From [Clostridium] clostridioforme AGR2157 (lineage in GTDB: Bacteria > Bacillota > Clostridia > Lachnospirales > Lachnospiraceae), in the NCBI RefSeq assembly GCF_000424325.1, contig NZ_AUJR01000006.1:105132-169131 (forward strand): DNA of 64,000 bases, written 5' to 3'. The position numbers and the translations under genes were made by a program. Under the pieces are notes generated by a model. It ran no database searches and was not told where the DNA came from. It saw nothing but the letters and a program-made list of their open reading frames with translations. Positions 31,523-41,705 of the stretch are shown piece by piece (within the stretch, counting starts at the first letter, position 1; the number at the start of each line of letters is the position of its first letter).

Positions 31523-33301
31523 ATGAAGATACAGCCAAGAGATAAAAGGGCCCTTCTCAGGGCGGCTCTGGGAGAGATAAAAAGTGATTTGGCCGTAAGG
31601 AATGTACAGCTGGTCAATGTTATTACCGGGGAAATTTACCCGGCCAGCGTGTTTGTATATGACGGCTTCATTGCCCATGTGGAATATAAGGCATTGGGCC
31701 AGGAAGAACAGTATGCAAAGGAGGTGGTGGACGGACAGGGAAAATACCTGATTCCGGGCCTGATAGACGCCCATGAGCATATTGAGAGTTCCATGATGAC
31801 GCCCAGGAATTTTGCAAAGGCAGTGATTCCCAAAGGAACCACCACTGTCATCACAGATCCCCATGAGATTGGCAATGTCTGGGGCATTGAGGGAGTGCAA
31901 TACATGCACGAGGCTTCGGAGGGCCTTCCTATGCGCCAGCTGATAGACATACCCAGCTGTGTGCCTGCCGTACCTGGCCTGGAACATGCAGGCGCCGAGT
32001 TTGGGCCGGCGGAGATTGAGGAGCTGGCAAAGCTGGAGCGCGTGGTGGGGCTGGCGGAAGTCATGGATTATCTGGATGTGATTTATGGCGGCGACCGCAT
32101 GATGGACATTATCAGGACAGCTGAGGAGCACGGCTTGTACCTCCAGGGACATGCCCCCTTTGTGGAGGGAAGGATGCTGTCCGCCTATCTGTGCGGAGGC
32201 CCCAATACCTGCCACGAGTCCAGGACGGCTGAGGAAGCCCTGGAAAAGATGAGAAGCGGCATGCGGGTGGATGCCAGGGACAGCTCAATCACCAAGAATG
32301 TGGAGGCCATATGGAGCGGGGTTAAGAATTGCCGTTTCTTTGACAACTTCTGTCTGTGTACCGATGACAGGGAGGCGGATGATATCCTCCACAACGGCCA
32401 TATCAATGATGTGGTCAGGGCAGCCATAAGATACGGCATGGAGCCGGTGGCGGCCATCAAGAGCGCTACACTGAATTCAGCCAGGGAGGCAGGATTGCAG
32501 AACCTGGGCGCTATTGCGCCGGGATATGCGGCTGATATGCTTCTGGTAGATGATTTGAGGGAACTGACGCCCAGCCACGTGTTCTATGGAGGTAAGCTGG
32601 TGGCACAGGACGGCAGGCTTCTGGCAGAAATTGAGGACAAATCCTACCCGCTGGAATCAGCCAACTCAGTCCACGTAAGGAAGCTGACACCGGAGGACTT
32701 TACCATCCACCCGCCCGTATCCCAGGGAAAAGTAAAGGTCAACCTGATGAAATACTATGATATGAACCTCTCCACCACGGATATCGTGTGTGAGGAGGTT
32801 TGGGTGAAGGACGGCAGAATCGATATAAGCGGGGATGAGGACCTGAAGTTTGTGGCAGTGGTCAACCGCTATGAGGGCAATGACAACATAGCCCTGGGTC
32901 TGGTCAGGGGCTTTGGCACAAAGACAGGCGCCCTGGCATCCACGGTATCCCATGACAGCCACAACCTGACCATTGTGTACGGCGACCCGGAGGAGGCCCT
33001 TATGGCGGCAGAGGAGCTGGCGCGGACAGGCGGCGGTATGTGCGCCGTGAAGGAGGGAAAGATTCTTCATACTTTGGCTTTGCCTCTGGCAGGCCTTATG
33101 TCCCTCAAGCCGGCAGAGGAGCTGGCAGAGGACAGCGCCATGATGAAGGATGCCAACCGGGTCCTGGGCCTGACCAACATGGAAAATCCTTTACTTCGCA
33201 TTGTGACCCTTGCCCTTCCGGTCATACCCGATGCCAAGATGTCGGATATGGGGCTGGTGCAGGTGACTGCAAAACGGATTGTGCCGCTGTTTCCGGAATA
33301 G
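31523..33301 (+). CDS. ade: Adenine deaminase
   Basis: A 592-residue amidohydrolase-superfamily adenine deaminase. The metal motif DAHEHIES (HxH type) opens the barrel, and further ligands are in GHAPFVEG and LCTDDREADD. The C-terminal domain has SHDSHNLTIVYG and ARTGGGMC. It converts adenine to hypoxanthine and ammonia in the cytosol. The ATG at 31523 has GGGAAGGATAGAG upstream; earlier frame overlaps the permease. Length matches the Bacillus enzyme. It ends the purine operon before a hairpin terminator. Confidence 0.93.
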   Translation: MKIQPRDKRALLRAALGEIKSDLAVRNVQLVNVITGEIYPASVFVYDGFIAHVEYKALGQEEQYAKEVVDGQGKYLIPGLIDAHEHIESSMMTPRNFAKAVIPKGTTTVITDPHEIGNVWGIEGVQYMHEASEGLPMRQLIDIPSCVPAVPGLEHAGAEFGPAEIEELAKLERVVGLAEVMDYLDVIYGGDRMMDIIRTAEEHGLYLQGHAPFVEGRMLSAYLCGGPNTCHESRTAEEALEKMRSGMRVDARDSSITKNVEAIWSGVKNCRFFDNFCLCTDDREADDILHNGHINDVVRAAIRYGMEPVAAIKSATLNSAREAGLQNLGAIAPGYAADMLLVDDLRELTPSHVFYGGKLVAQDGRLLAEIEDKSYPLESANSVHVRKLTPEDFTIHPPVSQGKVKVNLMKYYDMNLSTTDIVCEEVWVKDGRIDISGDEDLKFVAVVNRYEGNDNIALGLVRGFGTKTGALASTVSHDSHNLTIVYGDPEEALMAAEELARTGGGMCAVKEGKILHTLALPLAGLMSLKPAEELAEDSAMMKDANRVLGLTNMENPLLRIVTLALPVIPDAKMSDMGLVQVTAKRIVPLFPE

Positions 33302-33344
33302 TATAGGATTCTATAATATGTAATCCAACTTAAATATACAGATA

Positions 33345-33393
33345 AAAAAGGGGGCTGGAAGTGCTATTCAAGCACACTCCAACTCCCTTTTAT
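33345..33393. terminator. Bidirectional terminator between convergent genes
   Basis: An imperfect long stem (AAAAGGG..GGCTGGA..GTGC with GCAC..TCCA..TCCCTTTT) with A-tract and T-tract flanks, between ade and the minus-strand activase gene. It serves both. Confidence 0.7.
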
Positions 33394-33397
33394 TATC

Positions 33398-36300
33398 TTA
33401 TGTATGAGACATGGTTCCCAGGCAGGGGCTGTAGGCAGCTACAGGACGCCTTCCGTTTCCGCGGTCCTCCCTGGAACTCTCTGTTTTCAGGTTCTTATGA
33501 GCTGTGGCCAGCATCAGCTTGATTCTGTTCAGCTGGTTCACTTCGCTGGCGCCAGGGTCGTAGTCCACGGCAATGATATTGGACTGGGGGTAATTCCGGC
33601 GCAGTTCCTTGATGACGCCCTTTCCCACGATGTGGTTGGGCAGGCATCCAAAGGGCTGGGTACAGATGATGTTGTTCACGCCGCTGTGAATCAGCTCCAG
33701 CATCTCGCCTGTCAGGAACCATCCTTCGCCGGTCTGGTTGCCCAGGGATACAAAGCCCTTGGCCATCTGGGCCAGCTCGTTGATGGCTGACGGAGGCGTA
33801 AAATGCATGCTGGCCGTCAGTTCCTTCCTGGCTGTCCTGCGGAAATACTCCAACAGGGCAATTCCCGCGTTGCACAGCCTGGCAGTGGATTTCCTGGAGC
33901 CCAGGTGCTCGGCCTTAAAGTTGCTGTTGTAGAAGGAATACAGCAGGAAATCCATCAAATCCGGCATCACTGCCTCGGCGCCCTCGGATTCCAGCAGCTC
34001 CACAATGTGGTTGTTGGCCAAAGGAGAGAATTTCACCAGGATTTCCCCTACAATGCCCACCTTTGGCTTCTTTACATCCAGCCTGGGGAGAGCGTCAAAA
34101 TCCCGGATGATTCCCTTTATATTGCGTCCGAATTCCATCATGGCTGCATTTTTCTTGGACAGGGAGGCAATACAGCGGGCCTTCCATTTCTCATGAAGGG
34201 CATTGGCACTGCCTGGCTCCGCCTCATAGGGCCGGGTGGCATAGAGCACCCGCATGAAGATATCGCCGTACACAATGGCCTGCATGGCCTTTGTCAGCAG
34301 GGGCACGGTGAAGGTAAAGCCGGGATTGGTCTCCATGCCGTTGGCATTGACGGAGATAACCGGTATCTGGGGCATTCCCGCCTTTTCCAGGGCCCTGCGG
34401 ATGAAGCCGATGTAGTTGGATGCACGGCAGCCGCCGCCGGTCTGGCTCATGAGGACAGCCGTGTGGTCCAGGTCATATTTGCCTGACAGCAGAGCGTCCA
34501 TGATTTGTCCGATGACAATGAGGGACGGGTAGCAGGCGTCGTTATTAACATATTGGAGTCCCACATCCACGGCGTTGCGGTTGTGGTTCTGCAGTACTTC
34601 AATCTTATATCCAAAGGAGCGGATAGCCGGCTCCAGAAGGTCAAAATGAATGGGCGACATCTGCGGGCAGAGAAGGGTGTAATCCTTTTTCATCTCCTTG
34701 GTGAACATCACGCGGTGATAGGCGCTTGACACCACTCTGCGCTCAAAATGTCTCTGGTCCCTTACCTTTAAGGCTGCAATGAGGGAGCGGATTCGTATTC
34801 TGGCAGAACCCAGGTTATTGACCTCGTCAATCTTTAATACCGTATAAATCTTGCCGGAACGGGTCAGGATATCAGCCACCTGGTCCGTGGTCACTGCATC
34901 CAGTCCGCATCCAAAGGAGTTGAGCTGAATCAGATCCAGATTATCCTGGGTCTTCACAAAGCTGGCAGCCGCGTAAAGGCGGGAGTGGTACATCCACTGG
35001 TCCGTCACCACCAGAGGCCGTTCCACCCTGCCCAGATGGGATACGGAGTCCTCGGTGAGGACGGCAAATCCGTAAGAGGTAATCAGCTCCGGTATGCCGT
35101 GGTGAATCTCAGGGTCCACATGGTATGGCCTGCCGGCCAGGACAATGCCTCTCTTCCCATGTTCCTTCAGCCAGGCCAGAGTCTCCTCGCCTTTTTTCAT
35201 CAAATCATCGCGGGAGGCAGTCAGTTCCTGCCAGGCGGCATGGGAAGCCATCCTGACTTCGGCAGCCGGAATCTGGAATGTCCTGGAAAATTCCTTTACA
35301 AGGGCATCGGTGAGAATCTCCTCATTGGTAAACGCCATAAAGGGATTCATGAAACGTACGTTTTCCTCGGCCAGCGCCTCCACGTTATTTTTAATGTTTT
35401 CCGCATAGGAGGTGACCATGGGACAGTTGTAGTGGTTGCCTGCGTCCGGGCTCTCATTGCGCTCATAAGGGATGCAGGGGTAGAAGATGAACTTTACGCC
35501 CTGCCTGATAAGCCAGGTCACATGTCCGTGTACCAGCTTGGCAGGATAGCATTCGGATTCGCTGGGGATGGATTCGATTCCCAGCTCATAGAGCTGCCTG
35601 GTGGACTGGGGAGACAGCACCACATGGTAGCGCAGCTTCTTAAAAAACACAGCCCAGAAGGGGAAGTTCTCATACATGTTGAGCACCCTTGGAATGCCCA
35701 CCGTACCGCGGTCCGCCTGGTCCAGGGGCAGGGATTCGTAGTCAAACATCCGGTGATACTTGTAATCAAACAGGTTGGGTATCTCCTTCTTGGCCTTTTC
35801 AAGGCCAAGTCCCCTCTCACAGCGGTTGCCTGAGATAAAGCGGCGTCCGCTTCCGAACTGGTTGATGGTCAGCACACAGTGGTTGTTGCATCCCTTGCAG
35901 CGGGTCATGGAGGTGCTGTACTTAAGACCGATGATTTTCTCAAGGGAGAGCATGGAGGTCTCCGGTTCATTGGCCATGTGATAGCGTTCCCTGGCAATGA
36001 GGGCAGCGCCAAAGGCGCCCATGATGCCTGCGATGTCCGGGCGCACTGCCGGGCATCCTGATATTTTTTCAAAGCTTCTGAGCACGGCGTCGTTGTAGAA
36101 GGTGCCTCCCTGGACCACCACGTGGTCTCCAAGGTCGGAAGCGTTTGTAATCTTAATTACCTTGAATAATGCGTTCTTGATGACGGAATAAGCCAGACCT
36201 GCGGAAATGTCGGCCACGGTGGCCCCTTCCTTCTGGGCCTGTTTTACGTTGGAATTCATGAATACCGTGCAGCGGGTGCCCAGATCAGTGGGATTTTCCG

Positions 36301-37729
36301 CAAACAGGGCCTCCCTGGCAAAATCCTCCACACTGTAGTTCAGGCTCTTGGCAAATGTCTCGATGAAGGAACCGCATCCGGAGGAGCATGCCTCGTTGAG
36401 CTGTACGCTGTCCACTGTGCCGTCCTTAATCTTGATGCATTTCATGTCCTGTCCGCCGATGTCCAGGATACAGTCCACATCCGGCTCAAAGAAGGCAGCC
36501 GCATAGTAGTGGGATATGGTCTCCACCTCGCCTTCATCCAGCATCAGAGCTGCCTTTAACAGGGCCTCGCCGTAACCGGTGGAACAGGAGAACGCGATAC
36601 GGGCGGTTTCAGGCAGCTGCTCCTTTATCTCCCGGATAGCCCGGATGGCGGTGGCCAGAGGGCTTCCGTTGTTATTGTCATAGAAACGGTACAGCAGTGT
36701 GCCGTCCTCGCCTACCAGGGCAGCCTTGGTGGTGGTGGAGCCGGCGTCAATGCCCAGGTAGCAGCACCCCTCATAGGTGGACAGGTCTCCGCTCTTTACA
36801 TGGTTGCTGGCATGACGGGCACAGAACCGGTCATAGTCTGCCTGGTCCTTAAAGAGGGGATCCATGCGCTTGACCTCAAAATCCATCTTAATGCCTGAGG
36901 ACAGTCTCTGAATCAGGGTCTCCAGGGGAATGGCCTCCTGGTTATCCTGGGGATTCATGGCTGCTCCCACAGCCGCGAAGAGGTGGGAGTGGTCCGGCGC
37001 AATAACCTGCTCCGGTGTCAGGCGGAGCGTGCGGATGAAGCTTTCCCGAAGCTGAGGCAGGAAGTGGAGGGGACCGCCTAAGAACGCGACATTTCCCCGA
37101 ATGGGCTTGCCGCAGGCCAGACCGCTGATGGTCTGATTGACCACTGCCTGGAAAATGGAGGCAGCCAGGTCTTCCCTGGTGGCGCCCTCATTAATCAGGG
37201 GCTGTATATCGGATTTTGCAAACACACCGCAGCGGGCCGCAATGGGGTAGATGGCCTTATAATGTTCCGCGTAATCGTTAAGGCCGGAGGCGTCTGTCTG
37301 GAGCAGGGCAGCCATTTGGTCAATAAAAGAACCGGTGCCTCCCGCACAGATTCCGTTCATTCTCTGGTCGATGCCTCCGGTGAAATAAATGATTTTTGCG
37401 TCCTCACCGCCCAGCTCGATGGCAACATCGGTCTGAGGAGCGAAGTCCTGAAGCGCAGAGGCCACGGCCACCACCTCCTGGACAAAGGGAACCTCCAGAT
37501 GGGAGGAGAGAGTGAGCCCTCCGGAACCGGTTATGACAGGGATTACCTGAATGGGGCCGGTTATCTCACGGGCTTTTTTTAAAAGTCCCGCCAGAGTTTC
37601 CTGTATATTGGCATAATGGCGTTCGTAATCGGAGAATACTATATGGGAAGCCTGATTTAACAGTGCAACTTTGACGGTTGTGGAACCGATATCGATTCCA
37701 AGCGTAAGGGTATTTGTATGTAATTTCAT
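33398..37729 (-). CDS. Giant 2-hydroxyacyl-CoA dehydratase activase-like protein (duplicated ATPase plus DUF2229)
   Basis: A 1443-residue fused protein. Two BadF/BcrA-type ASKHA ATPase domains stand in tandem ([15 protein letters not shown] near residue 10 and [15 protein letters not shown] near 320). Each has its own iron-sulfur cysteine segment ([26 protein letters not shown]), and the second has GGQDMK. A DUF2229 region with RCKGCNNHC follows, then a long part resembling the dehydratase D-component. Related proteins use ATP to inject low-potential electrons into radical dehydratases; this fused type is of unknown partner. The ATG at 37729 is the only possible start, yet its AGGAGG lies 21 nt away, with a GGGT/ACCC hairpin between that could shorten the distance. 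Confidence 0.88.
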   Translation of the reverse strand: MKLHTNTLTLGIDIGSTTVKVALLNQASHIVFSDYERHYANIQETLAGLLKKAREITGPIQVIPVITGSGGLTLSSHLEVPFVQEVVAVASALQDFAPQTDVAIELGGEDAKIIYFTGGIDQRMNGICAGGTGSFIDQMAALLQTDASGLNDYAEHYKAIYPIAARCGVFAKSDIQPLINEGATREDLAASIFQAVVNQTISGLACGKPIRGNVAFLGGPLHFLPQLRESFIRTLRLTPEQVIAPDHSHLFAAVGAAMNPQDNQEAIPLETLIQRLSSGIKMDFEVKRMDPLFKDQADYDRFCARHASNHVKSGDLSTYEGCCYLGIDAGSTTTKAALVGEDGTLLYRFYDNNNGSPLATAIRAIREIKEQLPETARIAFSCSTGYGEALLKAALMLDEGEVETISHYYAAAFFEPDVDCILDIGGQDMKCIKIKDGTVDSVQLNEACSSGCGSFIETFAKSLNYSVEDFAREALFAENPTDLGTRCTVFMNSNVKQAQKEGATVADISAGLAYSVIKNALFKVIKITNASDLGDHVVVQGGTFYNDAVLRSFEKISGCPAVRPDIAGIMGAFGAALIARERYHMANEPETSMLSLEKIIGLKYSTSMTRCKGCNNHCVLTINQFGSGRRFISGNRCERGLGLEKAKKEIPNLFDYKYHRMFDYESLPLDQADRGTVGIPRVLNMYENFPFWAVFFKKLRYHVVLSPQSTRQLYELGIESIPSESECYPAKLVHGHVTWLIRQGVKFIFYPCIPYERNESPDAGNHYNCPMVTSYAENIKNNVEALAEENVRFMNPFMAFTNEEILTDALVKEFSRTFQIPAAEVRMASHAAWQELTASRDDLMKKGEETLAWLKEHGKRGIVLAGRPYHVDPEIHHGIPELITSYGFAVLTEDSVSHLGRVERPLVVTDQWMYHSRLYAAASFVKTQDNLDLIQLNSFGCGLDAVTTDQVADILTRSGKIYTVLKIDEVNNLGSARIRIRSLIAALKVRDQRHFERRVVSSAYHRVMFTKEMKKDYTLLCPQMSPIHFDLLEPAIRSFGYKIEVLQNHNRNAVDVGLQYVNNDACYPSLIVIGQIMDALLSGKYDLDHTAVLMSQTGGGCRASNYIGFIRRALEKAGMPQIPVISVNANGMETNPGFTFTVPLLTKAMQAIVYGDIFMRVLYATRPYEAEPGSANALHEKWKARCIASLSKKNAAMMEFGRNIKGIIRDFDALPRLDVKKPKVGIVGEILVKFSPLANNHIVELLESEGAEAVMPDLMDFLLYSFYNSNFKAEHLGSRKSTARLCNAGIALLEYFRRTARKELTASMHFTPPSAINELAQMAKGFVSLGNQTGEGWFLTGEMLELIHSGVNNIICTQPFGCLPNHIVGKGVIKELRRNYPQSNIIAVDYDPGASEVNQLNRIKLMLATAHKNLKTESSREDRGNGRRPVAAYSPCLGTMSHT

Positions 37730-38087
37730 ATATGCGGGGTTTTACCCTGACCTCCTTTGTAACTTGACGGCTGTTCTGCCATGCCATGGGGAAAACCATG
37801 TCCGGCAGTACTGGGGGACCGTAAAGCTGTTTTACATGTATCATAATACAGTTTTATGGGGAATACTGTGACTTATGCAACAAATTCCGGCATTGGGATG
37901 CTGGATATTCATAGTAGAGTTTAACATAAAATATGTATAAATACAATTGGGGACAGGCGTTAAAAAGTCGTGAAGAAATGGCGAAAATTGTGCATGTTTC
38001 TACGGGTCCCATTATACTGTTCAGGTAAAATTTATGTATTCTCTCTGAAAAATATTCGGTATAATATTAAATGAGAGGCTATTTCAT

Positions 38088-38116
38088 TTGACAAAAGCGG
38101 GGGCAGTCACTATAAT
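38088..38116 (+). promoter_or_regulatory. Consensus promoter of the corA-like gene
   Basis: TTGACA at 38088-38093, a 17-nt spacer and TATAAT at 38111-38116, a perfect sigma-A match 36 nt before the start. The remainder of the 37730-38087 divergent gap holds the activase leader and no gene that I can support. Confidence 0.85.
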
Positions 38117-38151
38117 GAGAACGTATAATTTCAGAATGGGGGAGAGTTCGC

Positions 38152-39093
38152 ATGATACGGATTTTTAAGACCGAAGACGGTGCTATGCACGAAAAGGAAG
38201 AGATGCAGCCTGGCTGCTGGATTGCGTTAACAAACCCTACAGCCTCAGAAATCATTGACATCGCAGATGCCTATCAGATTGACCCGGACCATTTGCGGGC
38301 GCCTCTGGATGAGGAGGAGCGGTCCCGTATAGAGGTGGAGGATGAATACACCCTGATTCTGGTGGACATTCCTTCCATTGAGGAGCGCAACGGCAAGGAC
38401 TGGTTTGTCACCATCCCTCTGGCTATCATCACCACCAAGGATGTGCTGATTACGGTCTGCCTGGAGGAGACGCCTGTGCTCACTTCCTTTATGGACGGAA
38501 GGGTGAGGGATTTCCACACCTTCATGAAGACCAGGTTTATCCTGCAGATTCTCTATAAAAATGCTACCCAGTTCCTTCAATACCTCCGAATCATTGATAA
38601 GAAGAGCGAAGTCATTGAGCGCAAGCTTCACCAGTCTCAGAAGAACGAGGAACTGATTGAGCTTTTGGAGCTGGAGAAGTCTCTGGTATACTTTACCACG
38701 TCCCTTCGTTCCAACGAGGTGGTGCTGGAGAAGCTGCTGCGCATTGAGAAGATAAAGAAGTACCCGGAGGACACGGACCTGCTGGAGGATGTAATCGTGG
38801 AGAACAAGCAGGCCATTGAGATGGCTAATATATACAGCGGCATCCTGAGCGGCACCATGGATGCATTTGCATCAGTCATCTCCAACAACCTTAATATTGT
38901 CATGAAGTTTTTGGCTACCGTTACCATCGTGCTGTCCATACCAACCATGATAGCCAGCTTCTACGGCATGAACGTTAACTCACATGGGATGCCTTTCGCG
39001 GACAGTCCCTATGGATTTGCCATTGTACTGGGCCTGACCCTGCTGCTGTCACTGTTTGTTGCGTATATATTTAATAAGAAAGACCTGTTTTGA
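38152..39093 (+). CDS. corA: CorA-family magnesium/divalent cation transporter
   Basis: A 313-residue CorA-superfamily channel. A large cytoplasmic alpha/beta and helical domain (residues 1-245) is followed by two C-terminal membrane helices. The selectivity signature is seen as YGMNVN after TM1 (TMIASFYGMNVN), and the C-terminus is basic (FNKKDLF). It should form a pentameric Mg2+ (or Co2+/Ni2+) channel. A strong promoter precedes it, and the rhomboid-like gene follows after 35 nt. Confidence 0.92.
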   Translation: MIRIFKTEDGAMHEKEEMQPGCWIALTNPTASEIIDIADAYQIDPDHLRAPLDEEERSRIEVEDEYTLILVDIPSIEERNGKDWFVTIPLAIITTKDVLITVCLEETPVLTSFMDGRVRDFHTFMKTRFILQILYKNATQFLQYLRIIDKKSEVIERKLHQSQKNEELIELLELEKSLVYFTTSLRSNEVVLEKLLRIEKIKKYPEDTDLLEDVIVENKQAIEMANIYSGILSGTMDAFASVISNNLNIVMKFLATVTIVLSIPTMIASFYGMNVNSHGMPFADSPYGFAIVLGLTLLLSLFVAYIFNKKDLF

Positions 39094-39128
39094 TTTAAAA
39101 CATACAGGCAAATGAAAAGGATGATAGG

Positions 39129-39959
39129 ATGAGATTTTTTAATAAGCTTGAGCGCAGGTTTGGCAAATATGCCATCCATAACCTGATGTATTACATCATC
39201 ATTATGTATATCATGGGTTTTGTCATGATGTACATGGACCCCATGTTCTTTACCCGGTACCTGAGCCTGGACGCGGAGGCCATTCTTCACGGACAGGTCT
39301 GGAGGCTGGTGACATTTCTGCTGTACCCGCCCACACTGAGCCCATTCTGGATTATATTTGCGGCGCTCATGTACTATTCACTGGGCCGTTCCCTGGAGGC
39401 AGTGTGGGGGGCGTTCCGTTTTAATGTGTTCTTTTTTATGGGAGCCATCGGCATCATACTTGCCGAGTTTATTGTATACTTTATCTGGGGCTGGGATATG
39501 CACCTTAACACCTCATACCTGAGTATGTCCATATTTCTGGCATATGCGGTGATTTTCCCGGAGGATTACTTTTATATTTACTTTATACTTGCCATCAAGG
39601 CTAAATGGCTGGCGCTGTTTGACGCCTTTTTCCTGGTGTTCGGGTTCGTATACGGCAGTTTACCCCAGCGAATCGCCATTTTCCTGTCCCTTGCCAACTT
39701 CATCATTTTCTTCCTGATGACAAAGGATTTTAAGAAGTACAGTCCTAAGGAAGTGAAGCGCAAGCAGGATTTCAAGGTAAAGACCATGCGGCCCGTAAAC
39801 CGCACCCATCATAAGTGTGCGGTCTGCGGCAGGACGGACGAGGAAAGTCCTGGCATGGAGTTCCGCTATTGCTCAAAATGTGAAGGCAGCTATGAGTACT
39901 GCATGGATCATTTATATACACATCAGCACGTGAAGAAATCGGATTCCCCCAAATCATGA
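39129..39959 (+). CDS. Rhomboid-like membrane protein with C-terminal zinc ribbon
   Basis: A 276-residue protein with about six membrane segments in a rhomboid/derlin-like arrangement (GQVWRLVTFLLYPP resembles the rhomboid WR motif) and a cytoplasmic tail carrying two CxxC pairs: CAVCGRTDEE and YCSKCEGSYEYC, a zinc-ribbon pattern. The catalytic GxSG and late His of active rhomboids are not visible; the corresponding helix reads NTSYLSMSIFLAYA. It may therefore be a non-proteolytic rhomboid relative. It follows corA closely and precedes pyruvate kinase. Its function is unknown. Confidence 0.7.
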   Translation: MRFFNKLERRFGKYAIHNLMYYIIIMYIMGFVMMYMDPMFFTRYLSLDAEAILHGQVWRLVTFLLYPPTLSPFWIIFAALMYYSLGRSLEAVWGAFRFNVFFFMGAIGIILAEFIVYFIWGWDMHLNTSYLSMSIFLAYAVIFPEDYFYIYFILAIKAKWLALFDAFFLVFGFVYGSLPQRIAIFLSLANFIIFFLMTKDFKKYSPKEVKRKQDFKVKTMRPVNRTHHKCAVCGRTDEESPGMEFRYCSKCEGSYEYCMDHLYTHQHVKKSDSPKS

Positions 39960-40015
39960 TTCCGTTTCACGTCTGAATCTGTCGTTACACTATAAACTTT
40001 TATGGAGGAAAAATC

Positions 40016-41452
40016 ATGAAAAAAACCAAGATTATCTGTACTATGGGCCCCAATACCAGCGACAAGAATGTTATGATGGAGCTTGCCAGGAATGGTATGG
40101 ATGTGGCCCGTTTTAACTTTTCACACGGAGACTACAACGAGCATCAGGGACGCCTGGAGCTGTTAAAGGAAGTGCGCAAGGAGTTAGATATTCCGGTTGC
40201 AGCGCTCCTCGATACCAAGGGACCGGAGATTCGTACCGGACAGCTGAAGGACGGCAAAAAGGTGACGTTGAAGGAAGGCCAGACCTATACCCTGACCACC
40301 AGGGAACTGGTGGGAGACAATACCATCGGCTATATCAATTACAGCGGACTGAATGAGGATGTTGCTGCGGGCAATCGGATTCTCATTGACGATGGACTGA
40401 TTGAGCTGGAAGTGCGCGAGGTGAAGGATACGGACATTGTCTGTGAGGTCTTAAGCGGAGGCGAGCTGGGAGAGAAGAAGGGCGTCAATGTTCCCAATGT
40501 AAAGATTAAGCTTCCGGCCCTGACGGATAAGGATAAAGAGGATATCCGTTTTGGAATCAGACAGGGATTTGACTTCATTGCGGCATCCTTTGTACGCACG
40601 GCTGACTGTATAAAGGAAATCAAGGCCATGCTGGATGAGCAGGGTTCCAGCATGAAGGTCATTGCAAAGATTGAGAACGCGGAGGGCATCGAGAACCTGG
40701 ACGCCATCATAGAGGCAGCGGACGGCATCATGGTAGCCAGAGGCGATATGGGTGTGGAGATACCGGCTGAGAAGGTTCCCCACATCCAGAAGAAGATTAT
40801 CCGCAAGTGCAACGAGGCATGTAAAATTGTTATCACGGCAACCCAGATGCTGGATTCCATGATCCGCAACCCAAGACCTACCAGGGCTGAGGTGACGGAC
40901 GTTGCAAACGCAGTGTATGACGGCACGGACGCGGTGATGCTTTCCGGCGAGACAGCCATGGGCAAGTATCCTGTGGACGCCCTTAAGATGATGGTATCCA
41001 TTGCACTGGAGACAGAGATGCATCTGGACTATGCAGGATACCGTCAGAGGAAGGTGACAGAGCAGAACATGAAGAATGTTTCAAACGCCGTGTGCTTTGC
41101 CTCGGTGTCAACCGCTCATGACCTGGATGCGGATGTCATCATCGCTCCCAGCATCACAGGCTTCACCACCCAGATGCTCTCCAAGTGGAGACCGGGTGCC
41201 AGAATCATCGGCATGTCCCCCAGCATGGCTACCGTACGCCAGATGCAGCTTCAGTGGGGCGTGGTACCGGTATGGTCCCGCCGCGCAGAGTCCACGGACG
41301 AACTGATCGAGAACTCCGTGGAAGAGCTTAAGGACAGAGGACTTGTGGAGGAAGGCGAACTGGCTGTCATCACAGCCGGAGTCGTAACCTACGCAAGACG
41401 CCATGAGGCAGCCACCCAGACCAATATCATGAGAGTCATTAATATTGAATAA
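40016..41452 (+). CDS. pyk: Pyruvate kinase
   Basis: A 478-residue pyruvate kinase. Seen are TKIICTMGPNT at the start, MDVARFNFSHG, LLDTKGPEIRTG, the catalytic KIENAEGIENLDAI and MVARGDMGVEIP segments and the C-terminal allosteric domain. It converts phosphoenolpyruvate and ADP to pyruvate and ATP. TATGGAGGAAAAATC precedes the ATG. The extra phosphohistidine-like domain of Bacillus pyruvate kinase is absent. A tandem 68-nt hairpin repeat follows the stop. Confidence 0.96.
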   Translation: MKKTKIICTMGPNTSDKNVMMELARNGMDVARFNFSHGDYNEHQGRLELLKEVRKELDIPVAALLDTKGPEIRTGQLKDGKKVTLKEGQTYTLTTRELVGDNTIGYINYSGLNEDVAAGNRILIDDGLIELEVREVKDTDIVCEVLSGGELGEKKGVNVPNVKIKLPALTDKDKEDIRFGIRQGFDFIAASFVRTADCIKEIKAMLDEQGSSMKVIAKIENAEGIENLDAIIEAADGIMVARGDMGVEIPAEKVPHIQKKIIRKCNEACKIVITATQMLDSMIRNPRPTRAEVTDVANAVYDGTDAVMLSGETAMGKYPVDALKMMVSIALETEMHLDYAGYRQRKVTEQNMKNVSNAVCFASVSTAHDLDADVIIAPSITGFTTQMLSKWRPGARIIGMSPSMATVRQMQLQWGVVPVWSRRAESTDELIENSVEELKDRGLVEEGELAVITAGVVTYARRHEAATQTNIMRVINIE

Positions 41453-41453
41453 A

Positions 41454-41490
41454 GGACATCTTCCCGCCCCTGAGAGGCGGGAAGATGTCC
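41454..41490. promoter_or_regulatory. Perfect 15-bp hairpin after pyk
   Basis: GGACATCTTCCCGCC pairs with GGCGGGAAGATGTCC around CCTGAGA, starting directly after the pyk stop. No T-tract follows, so it is more a REP-type stabilising hairpin than an intrinsic terminator. Confidence 0.6.
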
Positions 41491-41596
41491 GCTACCCAAA
41501 CGGAGCGTAGCGGAGTTCGGGTTTCCCGGGCCCGCCCCTGAGAGGCGGGAAGATGTCCGCTACCCAAACGGAGCGTAGCGGAGTTCGGGTTTCCCG
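41463..41596. repeat. Tandem duplication of a 68-nt REP-like unit
   Basis: Two copies, 41463-41530 and 41531-41596, match essentially base for base. Each unit has CCCGCCCCTGAGAGGCGGG (a hairpin), then GATGTCCGCTACCC and GGAGCGTAGCGGAGTTCGGG (with CGCTAC/GTAGCG as a second small stem). The last motif resembles the GGAGCGCAGCGGAATC repeats at 51102. It is intergenic between pyk and lysA. Confidence 0.8.
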
Positions 41597-41705
41597 TACA
41601 ATTGAAAAAAACACTGGACAAGGAAGTCTGCCCGGGAGTACAATTGAACATATTGTACTTCCTGACAGGCTTTTTGCGCAAAAAGGGAAAGGAGACACAT
41701 AGATA

